This document shows positions 25,242 through 33,485 of a stretch of DNA of 39,496 nucleotides, in pieces (the stretch's first letter is position 1; every line of letters begins with the position of its first letter). Source of the stretch: an uncultured Bacteroidales bacterium (lineage in GTDB: Bacteria; Bacteroidota; Bacteroidia; Bacteroidales; UBA932). The notes under the pieces are model-generated. The model was not told where the DNA came from. It searched no databases and saw nothing but the letters and a program-made list of their open reading frames with translations. The stretch is from NCBI GenBank assembly GCA_944326255.1, contig CALVDG010000024.1, positions 1 to 39,496 of the forward strand. Direction: 5' to 3'. A program made the position numbers and the translations under genes.

Positions 25242-25744
25242 AGGCATTTTAACTAACATGCAGAATTTCAACTCGTTGACTAATTTGCGCCGAGGATAGG
25301 TCCTACACTCTTGCCGCACTCGGTTCTAGAAAGGCGGAACCGATGCGAAGCTCCGAACGGCAGGGTGACTTTTCATCCTCTACCTTGAGCCTAGGGCCTG
25401 ACAAAGGAGGGACAGCTATAAGAGGCAGACATGCCTCTGAAATCGGAGACGGCAGCATATCTTTCTCTGTGTCTGTTCGGTAATAATTGCACCTGTCTGC
25501 CAGACACAATCCTCAAAGCCGGGCACTCACGGTGCGGAGTAAAAGTCCCGCGACGTACCACGACGCAGTGCCGAATGTCACTATGCATTTTCGTTAAGTG
25601 GGAAATACCTGTAAATCCTGATGTTGGCAAAATCACAAAATGTAAGGAGCATCCCAAAATGCCGTATTATGAGGAAAATCGGAGCATCTAACATTCTTGC
25701 AAAAGCAGAACATCTTAATAATCAGCAAAGTGTAATATAACTAA

Positions 25745-25792
25745 AATGTATAGTGGTAAGTTGATGAGAATGTATAGTGGCGAGTTGGATGA
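25745..25792 (+). repeat. 24-bp tandem direct repeat
   Basis: Two adjacent copies, 25745-25768 and 25769-25792, both starting AATGTATAGTGG and continuing (T/C)(A/G)AGTTG. Short iterated repeats near an element end occur in IS21-type insertion sequences; that link is only a suggestion because no istA/istB-like frame is visible. Confidence 0.6.
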
Positions 25793-26054
25793 CAGCGGAC
25801 GGGGTAGAGCCGCGCGTCGGCATCTCCTGCTCAGTCCGGCTTTAGCTGTATGAGGTCTGCCAGGGGGTATCTTTGCGGATAATCATTTGAAATATTACTA
25901 GACCGTTTCTGAAAGAGAGTAGTTTCTCGGCAGAATCGGAATGCTTTCCCCGGGATTCATGATGATGCACCTCACAGGATAGGTGCCGGAGGCTTGGAAC
26001 AAAGGCTCTGGATGTGCGGAAGCAGAGTGATTCTTTTGGTGTTGGCCCTGTCGG

Positions 26055-27026
26055 TCAGTCGGTGAGGCTGATGACGTCAGCCGCATCGTAATCGTTGTAT
26101 TGCCTGGGTATGGTGTAGCTTACAGTGCGCTCAATGTGTTCCTTATTGCTGTCGTCCAGGAATATCCCGTGGTATAGGACAGGCTGCTTTGTGAAAGTAC
26201 ATTCTTTAGTGGATGTGTTTGTTGTTGACGTTTGGCTCTCAATATCATATGTCGAGCTGTAAGTGCTCCCAGAGGATGTCGCGTACAGGGAACAGTACGA
26301 GGCCAGTTTTTCGACTGTTCCGTATAGCATGGAGATGGAAAGCGGCTCACTGTTATCGCAGAAATATACCGTATACGGTTCTTGAATACTGAATGAGTGA
26401 CGTCCGTAGTCGTACAGCATTACTTCAGTGTCAATTCCGGGAAGTCTGTAGGAATCTGCTTTGGATGAACTGCTGTACATGTATCCGTCTGAACTCTGTA
26501 TCATCTGGAAATCATTCATGCTCATCTTCTTTACCCACATATTGGCCTGACTGCCGCCGTTGGAATAAAACGCGAAAGAGATGTTATGGAACACTGTATT
26601 CTGTTTCTGGTTCTGGCCGGAATAGTAAGTTATATCCGCACTTATCCGTGTGGTTATCGAGTTTCCTTTTTTTATTGCGACAGCATATTCTCCGCTTGGA
26701 AGCTGAGTCTCTTTTACGATGTCGTAACTGAGCTTTGTCGGATCAATCCTTATGTTTCTTGTGGTGCTGAAAAAGACAATATTGTAGGATTCTTCTTTCA
26801 TGACGATTTCCTCCTTTGCTGATATGGCGTTCTTTTCACCCAGGTACATGGAGAACTCGGCAAAGGCCAGGGCCTGCTCTCTGCCCTCTCCGGGGAAGGA
26901 GATGCCGATGAAAAGTCCTTCCTCCGGCTCCAGAATCCAGTTCGGAAGCTCAGTACCGTTGTTTCCCGATTTCGCTTCAGCTGCGATTGCCGTCATCAGG
27001 CAGAGTGCGATAAGTGTCAGTCTCAT
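26055..27026 (-). CDS. Secreted LPP20-like protein of unknown function
   Basis: A 323-aa protein with signal peptide MRLTLIALCLMTAIAAEA. Residues about 28-75 (LPNWILEPEEGLFIGISF, then REQALAFAEFSMYLGEKNAIS) resemble LPP20-type domains, in which a PxW, a G-I/V-S segment and an Ala-rich helix recur. The rest is Ser/Thr/Tyr-rich with no recognised motif. AT content is higher than in its neighbours, a hint of separate origin. A TATATTTG -7 box lies 24 nt upstream of the start. It is transcribed away from the nitroreductase gene. Confidence 0.6.
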   Translation of the reverse strand: MRLTLIALCLMTAIAAEAKSGNNGTELPNWILEPEEGLFIGISFPGEGREQALAFAEFSMYLGEKNAISAKEEIVMKEESYNIVFFSTTRNIRIDPTKLSYDIVKETQLPSGEYAVAIKKGNSITTRISADITYYSGQNQKQNTVFHNISFAFYSNGGSQANMWVKKMSMNDFQMIQSSDGYMYSSSSKADSYRLPGIDTEVMLYDYGRHSFSIQEPYTVYFCDNSEPLSISMLYGTVEKLASYCSLYATSSGSTYSSTYDIESQTSTTNTSTKECTFTKQPVLYHGIFLDDSNKEHIERTVSYTIPRQYNDYDAADVISLTD

Positions 27027-27049
27027 AATTCATAATTTGTTTGAATGTG

Positions 27050-27057
27050 CAAATATA
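27050..27057 (-). promoter_or_regulatory. -7 box TATATTTG of the LPP20-like gene
   Basis: Exact TAnnTTTG on the minus strand, 24 nt upstream of the start codon. No clear -33 TTTG at the usual spacing. Confidence 0.45.
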
Positions 27058-27140
27058 TAATAAATTAAAAGCCGGATGTGTGACGGCTGTGAAGATGCAA
27101 AATTTTGCAGGAAAAAAGTACCGTTACTGAATTAAACCAT

Positions 27141-27148
27141 TACATTTG
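27141..27148 (+). promoter_or_regulatory. -7 box TACATTTG of the nitroreductase operon
   Basis: Exact TAnnTTTG. The predicted transcript start near 27154 leaves only about 9 nt to the ATG at 27163 but about 20 nt to the ATG at 27175, which favours the later start. Confidence 0.5.
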
Positions 27149-27174
27149 TAAATTGAGAAAGAATGTTTGTAAGT

Positions 27175-27705
27175 ATGAAAAAGAACGAAGTGCTTGAGTG
27201 TCTTAAGACAAGACGCAGCATCAGGGCATTTGAGCCGGATAAGATGCCTTCAAAGGAATTTGTGGCCAAGGTGGTCGAGGCCGGGACTTTTGCTCCGACC
27301 GGTATGGGCAAGCAGTCACCTGTGATAGTGGCGGTTATGGACAAAGCCGTGCGGGACCGTCTGTCAAAGATGAACGCCGATGTGCTCGGTTCGGCATCGG
27401 ATCCGTTCTACGGTGCTCCGGTGGTGCTGGTGGTGCTGGCGGACCGCAGCCGTCCTACTTACCTGTACGATGGCTCGCTGGTGATGGGCAATCTGCTCAA
27501 TGCGGCCCATGCTCTCGGTCTGGGCAGCTGCTGGATTCACCGGGCAAAGGAGGTCTTTGACTCCGAGGAGGGCCGCGACTTGCTGAGACAGTGGGGCATA
27601 GATGGAGACTATGAGGGGATAGGCCATTGTGTTCTCGGCTACTCAAAGGACGGAAAGGAGCCTCAGGCCGCTCCCCGCAAGTCGGATTATGTGCGTTATG
27701 TCTAA
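27175..27705 (+). CDS. Nitroreductase-family flavoprotein
   Basis: A 176-aa protein (180 aa if the ATG at 27163 is used). The N-terminal LKTRRSIRAFEPDKMP is the FMN-phosphate-binding motif of the nitroreductase family. TFAPTGMGKQSP and the LGLGSCWIHR segment are the other conserved blocks. Members are FMN enzymes reducing nitro compounds, quinones or other acceptors with NAD(P)H, as cytosolic homodimers; specific substrate unknown. Start 27175 is chosen from the position of the -7 box. It overlaps the downstream methyltransferase by 8 nt, indicating translational coupling. Confidence 0.88.
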   Translation: MKKNEVLECLKTRRSIRAFEPDKMPSKEFVAKVVEAGTFAPTGMGKQSPVIVAVMDKAVRDRLSKMNADVLGSASDPFYGAPVVLVVLADRSRPTYLYDGSLVMGNLLNAAHALGLGSCWIHRAKEVFDSEEGRDLLRQWGIDGDYEGIGHCVLGYSKDGKEPQAAPRKSDYVRYV

Positions 27706-28462
27706 GGACCGCCGTAGATATTTTGACCAGCTGGCCGCTACCAGCCGGAAATACTATATGCCCTGGCTGTCCTCCTATATGAGGATAGGCGAGGGCATAA
27801 GTGTTCTGGAGATAGGCTGCGGTGAGGGCGGCAATCTGCTCCCTTTTGCCCAGGCGGGATGCTCAGTTCTGGGCGTGGACCTGGCCGAGGGTAAAATACG
27901 GGCAGCGGAGCAGTTCTTCGCGGAGGAAGGTACACCGGGCCGCTTCCTGGCTTCGGATATCTTTGAGGTAAAGGAGATGGAAGGACAGTTTGACCTGATA
28001 ATCTGCCACGATGTGATAGAGCATATAATGGACAAGGAGGAGTTCATGTGCAGGGTAAGACGCTATCTTGCGCCGGACGGTCTGGTCTTTTTCGCGTTCC
28101 CGGCCTGGCAGATGCCCTTCGGCGGCCATCAGCAGAACTGCCGCAGCAGAGTGCTTTCGCACTTGCCTTATTTTCACCTTCTTCCGAAAAATATATACAG
28201 ATGGGTCCTCAAACGCGGCGGTGAGTCTCCTGAAGCCATAAAGGAACTGTTGGAGATCAAGCAGACAGCTACGCCCATAGAGCGTTTCGAGAGGATAATA
28301 CGGGACGGAGGCTTTCAGAAGGTGGACAGGCGTCTATGGCTGATAAACCCTCATTATGAGGCCAAGTTCGGACTCAGGCCGCGCCGGCTGTTCCGTCTTC
28401 CTGCCAGCATACCCTGGCTGCGCAACTTCTACACCACTTCCTGTTTCTATCTGCTGCGGTAG
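27698..28462 (+). CDS. Class I SAM-dependent methyltransferase
   Basis: A 254-aa cytosolic methyltransferase. Motif I is VLEIGCGEGGN (about 36-46), followed by the acidic residue of strand 2 (VLGVDLAEG) and CHDVIEHI as motif II/post II, typical of the UbiG/Methyltransf_11-like group. The longer open frame back to 27629 overlaps the nitroreductase; ATG 27698 gives the standard overlap and places motif I normally. The C-terminal part (FGGHQQNCRSRVLSHLPYFHLLP) resembles sugar- or lipid-linked methyltransferases, but acceptor is unknown. The 3' end overlaps the convergent lyase gene by 16 nt. Confidence 0.85.
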   Translation: MSKDRRRYFDQLAATSRKYYMPWLSSYMRIGEGISVLEIGCGEGGNLLPFAQAGCSVLGVDLAEGKIRAAEQFFAEEGTPGRFLASDIFEVKEMEGQFDLIICHDVIEHIMDKEEFMCRVRRYLAPDGLVFFAFPAWQMPFGGHQQNCRSRVLSHLPYFHLLPKNIYRWVLKRGGESPEAIKELLEIKQTATPIERFERIIRDGGFQKVDRRLWLINPHYEAKFGLRPRRLFRLPASIPWLRNFYTTSCFYLLR

Positions 28463-29622
28463 CGGCTTGTGGTGAAACCGCAGAAGCGTCGCAGGCCCTC
28501 TTCGACGTTGGCGCGGGGGCAGGCCAGGTTCCAGCGCATGAATCCCTCTCCCTCCGGGCCGTACATGGTGCCGGCATTGAGCCACAATTTCGCTTCCCTG
28601 AGCAGTGCTTTCTCAAGACTTTCCGAAGTCATCCCCAGACAGCTGCAGTCCATCCATGCCAGGTAGGTGCCTTCAAGTATGGTGACCGGGAAGTCCGGCA
28701 GATGCTCCCGGCAGAAATCCACCATATAGTCGTAATTGCCCTTGATGTACTGCATCAGCTGGAGCAGCCATTCCTCTCCCTCGTTGTAGGCGGCTATGGC
28801 GGCATCCACTCCGAAGGGATTGACATTGCCGATCTCATTGGTGCGGACACTGGCCTCTATCCTCTTGCGGAGAGTCTCGTCCTGACAGACTATGTTGGCG
28901 ATCTGGAGTCCTGCGATATTGAATGACTTGCTGGGGGAACAGCATGTGACCGAATGTCTCTGGAAGTCCTCGCAGATGGAGGCAAACGGGGTGTAGGTGT
29001 AGCCCGGGCAGGTCAGTTCGCAGTGTATCTCGTCCGAGATGACGGTAATACCGTGTCTGAGACATATCCTGCCGAGCCGGGTGAGTTCCTCTCTGGTCCA
29101 TACCCTTCCGGCCGGGTTGTGAGGGTTGCAGAGCAGCATCAGCTTGACAGCCGGGTCTGAGGCCTTGCACTCCAGGTCCTCGAAGTCCATCCGGTAGGTG
29201 CGGTCTCCGTAGATCAGGGAAGAGCTGACGGTCTCGCAGCCGTTGTTGCGTACAGTCGAGTAGAAACAGTTGTAGACGGGTCCCTGTATCAGCACTTTGT
29301 CCCCAGGTGAGGTCATGGCCCTGATGATGGCCGAGAGAGCCGGGACCACCCCGGTCGTGTAGATGATCCAGTCTTTTTCTATCTTCCAGCCGTGTCTGCG
29401 GCCGAACCAGCCTGTGACGGCATTGTAGTAAGTGTCCGGTACCCGGGTGTAGCCGAATATTCCGTGCTCTACTCTGCGCCGCAGGGCTTCTGTGACGGCC
29501 GGAACTGCGCGGAAATCCATATCCGCCACCCACATGGGCAGTACGCCGTCATCCTCCGCACCGTCCCATTTGATTGAATTGGAGCCTCTTCTGGGAATTA
29601 TCCCGTTGAAATCGTATATCAT
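28447..29622 (-). CDS. MalY/PatB-type PLP-dependent C-S lyase/aminotransferase
   Basis: A 391-aa fold-type I PLP enzyme. The N-terminus (YDFNGIIPRRGSNSIKWD, then LPMWVADMDF) is diagnostic of the MalY/PatB cystathionine beta-lyase group. Conserved blocks are NPHNPAGRVWTREEL, VISDEIHCEL (Asp binding the PLP nitrogen) and the Schiff-base lysine Lys232 in SPSKSFNIAG. Predicted reaction: cleavage of cystathionine or cysteine to a thiol, pyruvate and ammonia; an aminotransferase role is possible. Length is normal. It is convergent with the methyltransferase gene and apparently monocistronic. Confidence 0.92.
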   Translation of the reverse strand: MIYDFNGIIPRRGSNSIKWDGAEDDGVLPMWVADMDFRAVPAVTEALRRRVEHGIFGYTRVPDTYYNAVTGWFGRRHGWKIEKDWIIYTTGVVPALSAIIRAMTSPGDKVLIQGPVYNCFYSTVRNNGCETVSSSLIYGDRTYRMDFEDLECKASDPAVKLMLLCNPHNPAGRVWTREELTRLGRICLRHGITVISDEIHCELTCPGYTYTPFASICEDFQRHSVTCCSPSKSFNIAGLQIANIVCQDETLRKRIEASVRTNEIGNVNPFGVDAAIAAYNEGEEWLLQLMQYIKGNYDYMVDFCREHLPDFPVTILEGTYLAWMDCSCLGMTSESLEKALLREAKLWLNAGTMYGPEGEGFMRWNLACPRANVEEGLRRFCGFTTSRYRSR

Positions 29623-29716
29623 CGTCTGTTTCTAGTTTCTATTATGCTGCCGGATTATCAATTTCCATGCCGTGTGCTTGATAAAAGCTGTTGTTATAGA
29701 TTGAGGAAAGATTTTA

Positions 29717-29724
29717 TATTTTTG
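29717..29724 (+). promoter_or_regulatory. -7 box TATTTTTG of the gingipain-like gene
   Basis: Exact TAnnTTTG 27 nt upstream of the start codon, in an AT-rich intergenic region. A TTG at 29691-29693 is a possible -33 partner, though the spacing is slightly long. Confidence 0.4.
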
Positions 29725-29750
29725 TGAAAATTTAAAAATCTGAGAAAATT

Positions 29751-31343
29751 ATGAAAAAATACATTTTCCCTGCAGCCGTGGCCTTCTGTGCCTTGTCCGC
29801 TGCGTTCATCTCTGTAAGCTGTGTCTCTTCGGAAGCGGAGTCAGAGCCGTATGCTGTCCTGGCACCGGTATCATTTGCAGAGGACTCCGCCGGTTGGGAA
29901 GGAGTAGTTGCAAGTCTGCAGAGGATGCATAATGCTGAGGTTCTGCGATTTGACGATGACCCGACAAAACTTGAGGCTCAGTTGAGGGCACTCAATCCCA
30001 GGTACGTGGCCGTGGTGGACGTGCCTGAGAACATAGGCCGCGACTATGTCATCGACCTCAATCGGATGAGCCGCAGGATGGATGATGACCCGTATGCGGA
30101 TTTTCTCTGGGGCATAGTTACCGGCTATGATGCCGCCGCTGCGCAGAGGATGGTGGACAACTCCGTGGAGCCGATGGTGATACGCAGCGGAGTGGGCTCG
30201 ATCAAGGAACTCGAGTCGGCCAAATGGTTTGATGAATATGCTTTCGTGGATGACCACGTGGTGGGAATGTGCGGAGAGAAAAGACTGGGCGAGGATTCGC
30301 TGACATATAAGGAGATACCCTATAAGACCGATCTGCAGGGGGCGCATGAGCGCATCCGGGCATACGTGCAGAAGCGTTTCGGGCAGGAGGTGCCGGATGT
30401 GCTGCGGCAGTTCCTGGAGTACTACGAGGCCATAGAACCGGATCTGGTCGTGACGGCTTCCCATGCCACTGAGATCAATCTGGAGATGCCCGGCTCTGTC
30501 GGCAATATCCGCTGCCGGGACGGACGCCTGTATGTGGATTATCCGGGAGAGCAGAGATTTGTACGGGACCGGGACAGCCGCATGGTGTATCTTCCCATAG
30601 GTAACTGCCTGATAGCAAATGTCAACAATACGGACAGCAGTATGGCTGTGGCCTGGATGAACAGCCAGCAGGCGACAGCCTTTGCCGGATACGTTGTGAC
30701 CACCTGGTACGGCCGCAATGGATGGGGCGGTCTGAAATACCTGATTACTAACCCGGGCCGTTACTCAGTGCCCGAGGCTTTCTATATGAACCAGCAGGAC
30801 ATGATGGCCCAGATAGCCGCGTGGAACGATTCCCTGACTGCGGCACCGTTTGATTACGACGCGGATTATTTCGAGACCCTGCCGTCGGAGCTGGTGCGTA
30901 TAGCGGCTCCCGACACTCTGTCGGATGAGGAACTGTTTTTCTGGTTCGGCTTCTGGCATGACCGCGACGTGCTGGCCTACTACGGTGATCCGAAATGGAA
31001 CGTGAGGATGCAGGAGGTGCCCGGCGAGAGCGATTTTACAGTGACCTCAGGGTTTAAGCGTCTGAGCCGTGACGAGGCTGCCGCCACCGGAGCTTCCCGC
31101 CGCTGCGTAATCACCGTGGAGACCTCCCCTGAGTTCAGTCTGCGCCGGATGCAGGGCGACGGCTTCAAGCAGGAGCATGTCCTCGACCTGCCGTTCAGCT
31201 ATTTCTTCCCTCACCGCCTGAGCAACCCCGTCCTGCCCGAAGACGAGACCCGCAACATCGTGGTGGACGAGAACTTCCTGCTGCTCTACGACCCTGCCTT
31301 CGAGCCCGGACAGACCTATACTTTCGAGGTGCTCTGTGACTGA
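29751..31343 (+). CDS. Lipoprotein with gingipain (C25)-like His/Cys dyad
   Basis: A 530-aa lipoprotein (leader ending SVSC, Cys24). The organisation resembles C25/gingipain catalytic regions: an alpha/beta segment YAVLAPVSFAEDSAGW, a YVAVVDVPENIGRD strand, DDPYADFLWGIVTGYDA, then a candidate catalytic His238 in VVTASHATE and a candidate nucleophile Cys286 in YLPIGNCLIANV, each at the end of a hydrophobic strand. The two residues are 48 apart, within the clan CD range. The His is followed by Ala, not the usual Gly, so activity is uncertain. The C-terminal 200 residues look like a beta-rich accessory domain. Probably periplasmic or surface-exposed. The 3' end overlaps the convergent PepSY gene by 28 nt. 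Confidence 0.55.
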   Translation: MKKYIFPAAVAFCALSAAFISVSCVSSEAESEPYAVLAPVSFAEDSAGWEGVVASLQRMHNAEVLRFDDDPTKLEAQLRALNPRYVAVVDVPENIGRDYVIDLNRMSRRMDDDPYADFLWGIVTGYDAAAAQRMVDNSVEPMVIRSGVGSIKELESAKWFDEYAFVDDHVVGMCGEKRLGEDSLTYKEIPYKTDLQGAHERIRAYVQKRFGQEVPDVLRQFLEYYEAIEPDLVVTASHATEINLEMPGSVGNIRCRDGRLYVDYPGEQRFVRDRDSRMVYLPIGNCLIANVNNTDSSMAVAWMNSQQATAFAGYVVTTWYGRNGWGGLKYLITNPGRYSVPEAFYMNQQDMMAQIAAWNDSLTAAPFDYDADYFETLPSELVRIAAPDTLSDEELFFWFGFWHDRDVLAYYGDPKWNVRMQEVPGESDFTVTSGFKRLSRDEAAATGASRRCVITVETSPEFSLRRMQGDGFKQEHVLDLPFSYFFPHRLSNPVLPEDETRNIVVDENFLLLYDPAFEPGQTYTFEVLCD

Positions 31344-32035
31344 GCCGGAAGTTTTTTCCCGGAGCTTTTCCTGCGTTTCCACCAGAGCCAGTAGCCGCTC
31401 AGCGGCAGCAGACCTCCTGCCAGTGCTGCGATGAAGTAGAGGATCTTCGTGACTATGCCGCCCCAGCTTCCGGTATGCAGGGAGAAGAACAGGCGTTTGG
31501 CGGCCTGCGGCTCCATGTCTCCGGTCAGGGAGTAGGCGGCCTCGCGGTACCACCCGAATGACCAGGTCAGTCCGGTAAGAGCCATAAGCAGCAGGAGGAG
31601 GGTGCAGTAGAAGCCTATGCTCACGTGGCTGTCGTACAGGAAGCGTTTCCAGCCTTTGGTGACGGATACGCTCAGACGGGCTTTCAGAGCCTTGCGGCTG
31701 CGCGGTATCCAGATGACCAGGCCGCTGACCAGAACCACAACCATCGCCATGGTGGTTACTCCTACGATGACTTTCCCGACCGATTTCTCGCCTTTTGCCG
31801 CCGGCGGATCCAGCAGCCAGCGATGCACCTTCCTCACGGTCTGGAAGAAGGGCAGGGACTTGGGCCGCTGCCGCATCTCTCCGGACTGCGTGGTGACGGT
31901 ATCGGACTCCCGCTGCACGGCCTTTGTAATCTCTTTCTCGAATACGAGGACGGCACCTGACAGGCAGATGACTGAGATGATAAGTCCCAGCGGCAGCGAG
32001 AGCCAGAGGTGAATCTTATTAAACAGTTCTCTCAT
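31316..32035 (-). CDS. Compact PepSY-associated membrane protein
   Basis: A 239-aa inner-membrane protein with about four transmembrane helices: LWLSLPLGLIISVICLSGAVLVF near the N-terminus, a central VGVTTMAMVVVLVSGLVIWI, GFYCTLLLLLMALTGLTWSF, and a C-terminal ILYFIAALAGGLLPLSGYWLWW. Conserved histidines are present (KIHLWLS, RKVHRWLL, DSHVSIG, SLHTGSWG). It belongs to the PepSY_TM group often found with siderophore or heme receptors. At 239 aa it is shorter than the usual 350-500, with the periplasmic PepSY domains missing. Its ATG overlaps the stop of the DUF4374 gene by 1 nt (TAATG), so the two are translationally coupled. Likely a ferric-complex reductase or membrane partner in metal uptake. 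Confidence 0.82.
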   Translation of the reverse strand: MRELFNKIHLWLSLPLGLIISVICLSGAVLVFEKEITKAVQRESDTVTTQSGEMRQRPKSLPFFQTVRKVHRWLLDPPAAKGEKSVGKVIVGVTTMAMVVVLVSGLVIWIPRSRKALKARLSVSVTKGWKRFLYDSHVSIGFYCTLLLLLMALTGLTWSFGWYREAAYSLTGDMEPQAAKRLFFSLHTGSWGGIVTKILYFIAALAGGLLPLSGYWLWWKRRKSSGKKLPAQSQSTSKV

Positions 32036-33465
32036 TATTGTGCCTGGGTAGATAGTTTGCCGAGTGCCGATACCGAGATGGACTCACTTACTGTCAGGCC
32101 TGCTTTCGCCTCTCCGGTGTCAGGGTCGATGCAGTAGATGGCGGGAGCGGCTCCGTCGGTGGTCGTAATGGGAATGTAGGCCAGTCCGTTGTCACTGTAC
32201 GGTGTGCCGATGCTGGACAGCGAGCCCGCATCCGGAAGACCTGTGACGACGGTCAGAGTGCCCTCCTCGCCCTTGAATACAGCCAGTTCATTGCGCGGCG
32301 CGCTGGTTCCGCTCATGTTCTCAGCTCCCTCGCTGTACATCTGGAGCAGGAAACGGTCACCGTCAATGTGCCAGCAGCGGAACATCGGGTTATGGTTGCC
32401 CAGCTCTTCGAGATTGACATAATATGTGGGGTCGAAATCCGTCTCGCCGGCCTTGATGCGGACTACGCCTGAGGGCAGTTTGCCCTGTACGCGGTCGAAC
32501 TGACTGCCGTCGTTGTTCGTCACCGGTGTGGTGGTCGTACGTCCGTAACCGGGGGAGAAGACATAGAGGTCGCCGTTGTCGGCTGCCCAGATGGTCTGGT
32601 AGTACTGCGAGCGCATGCGTCCGCTGGCGAAGCCGATTTTCCCTGTGCGGGCGATGACCGGAGTCTCGTCGAAATTGTCCCCGCTGTAGATGGCCACGAA
32701 TGCGCTGTCGGGATACTGGGTCGTGGGAATCATGCCGGCGGTGTATGCTCCTGAGCCGCTTCCGCCGTCACCGTTGGCCACATAGCCGGGATCCTGGATG
32801 GCCCAGGGGAAGGTGTTGACTCCGTAATGGCTCATGCCCATAGGCACTACGGAAGTGTAGAGTTTGCCGTTGGCTTCCACGAAACCGGCGAAGCTGACTC
32901 TCTCGCCGTTGCCCAGGAAGTTCTCTGCGATGTGGCTTCCGGTAGTACTGCTGCCGTCTATTACGCTCAGATAGTTGAACTGAAGATAGTAGGCATAATT
33001 ACCCTCCTCGTCCTGCTCATTGTTGCCGGCATTGGTCGAGGCAGTGATGACATTGTCGCCCCAGGTGCCGTAAGTGGTGGTGCGGTTGAAGGTGTACTGG
33101 CGGTCTTCGATGACACGGCCGTCGCTTCCCAACTTGAAGGAGAAGCCGGTGCCCTGGTTGCCGTCATTGTACTGGAAACCGAAGAGGTAGTGCTCGCCGT
33201 AGAAGATCCAGTTGGAGGCGGACTGGGTCTCCCAGCCGTTACCGGTAGGTGTGACAGAGCCTTCATCGAGTGATTCGGCCGAGATCAGGTAGGTGGCCGA
33301 CTGGTCCTGGCTTCCGGCCTGTGCTATGATGACGTAGCGGCTTACCGCATCCGTGCCGGTACCGGGATCAGGGGTGGGAGTATTGTTGTCCTCGCAGGCT
33401 GTCAGGAATATGCATCCTGATGACAGGGCGGCAATAATGGCCCTTGATAAAAAATTGCTTTTCAT
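32035..33465 (-). CDS. DUF4374-family lipoprotein
   Basis: A 476-aa lipoprotein (leader ending LTAC, Cys24, followed by a Pro/Thr/Asp-rich linker). The body shows repeated beta-blade-like segments ([54 protein letters not shown]) consistent with an eight-bladed-like propeller typical of DUF4374. Members of this family usually sit between a TonB-dependent receptor and a PepSY protein, exactly as here. Probably a surface-exposed ligand-binding partner of the receptor, for an iron or other metal complex; ligand not deducible. Confidence 0.8.
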   Translation of the reverse strand: MKSNFLSRAIIAALSSGCIFLTACEDNNTPTPDPGTGTDAVSRYVIIAQAGSQDQSATYLISAESLDEGSVTPTGNGWETQSASNWIFYGEHYLFGFQYNDGNQGTGFSFKLGSDGRVIEDRQYTFNRTTTYGTWGDNVITASTNAGNNEQDEEGNYAYYLQFNYLSVIDGSSTTGSHIAENFLGNGERVSFAGFVEANGKLYTSVVPMGMSHYGVNTFPWAIQDPGYVANGDGGSGSGAYTAGMIPTTQYPDSAFVAIYSGDNFDETPVIARTGKIGFASGRMRSQYYQTIWAADNGDLYVFSPGYGRTTTTPVTNNDGSQFDRVQGKLPSGVVRIKAGETDFDPTYYVNLEELGNHNPMFRCWHIDGDRFLLQMYSEGAENMSGTSAPRNELAVFKGEEGTLTVVTGLPDAGSLSSIGTPYSDNGLAYIPITTTDGAAPAIYCIDPDTGEAKAGLTVSESISVSALGKLSTQAQ

Positions 33466-33485
33466 ATTGTTGTGATTTTCATTGA

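Larger units (their letters stand above)
24997..25887. mobile_element. Candidate 891-bp element with 26-bp terminal inverted repeats
   Basis: The left end AATGATTATCCGCAAAGACA (24997 on) and the reverse complement of the right end (25862-25887) agree through AATGATTATCCGCAAAGA, then ACACCCC versus TACCCCC, so about 24 of 26 positions match. An AAATAT lies against the left end (24991-24996) and another 2 nt outside the right end (25890-25895), a possible but imperfect target duplication. The interior has no recognisable transposase. It looks like a nonautonomous (MITE-like) or decayed element; no function is claimed. Confidence 0.5.
24182..26054. other. 1.9-kb gene-free, repeat-rich region
   Basis: No open frame here shows a recognisable domain, start context or coding-like periodicity. 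The stretch contains, in order, a palindromic repeat array, a long imperfect inverted repeat, and an 891-bp segment bounded by inverted repeats. The last 167 nt (25888-26054), downstream of the LPP20-like gene, hold only a small hairpin (GCACCT/AGGTGC at 25967-25986). Confidence 0.7.

Noticed and set aside
25300..25700. Group II intron or structured catalytic RNA remnant
   Set aside because: Several short hairpins (for example AGAGGCA/TGCCTCT near 25420) suggested it, but no domain V-like hairpin or reverse transcriptase could be recognised.
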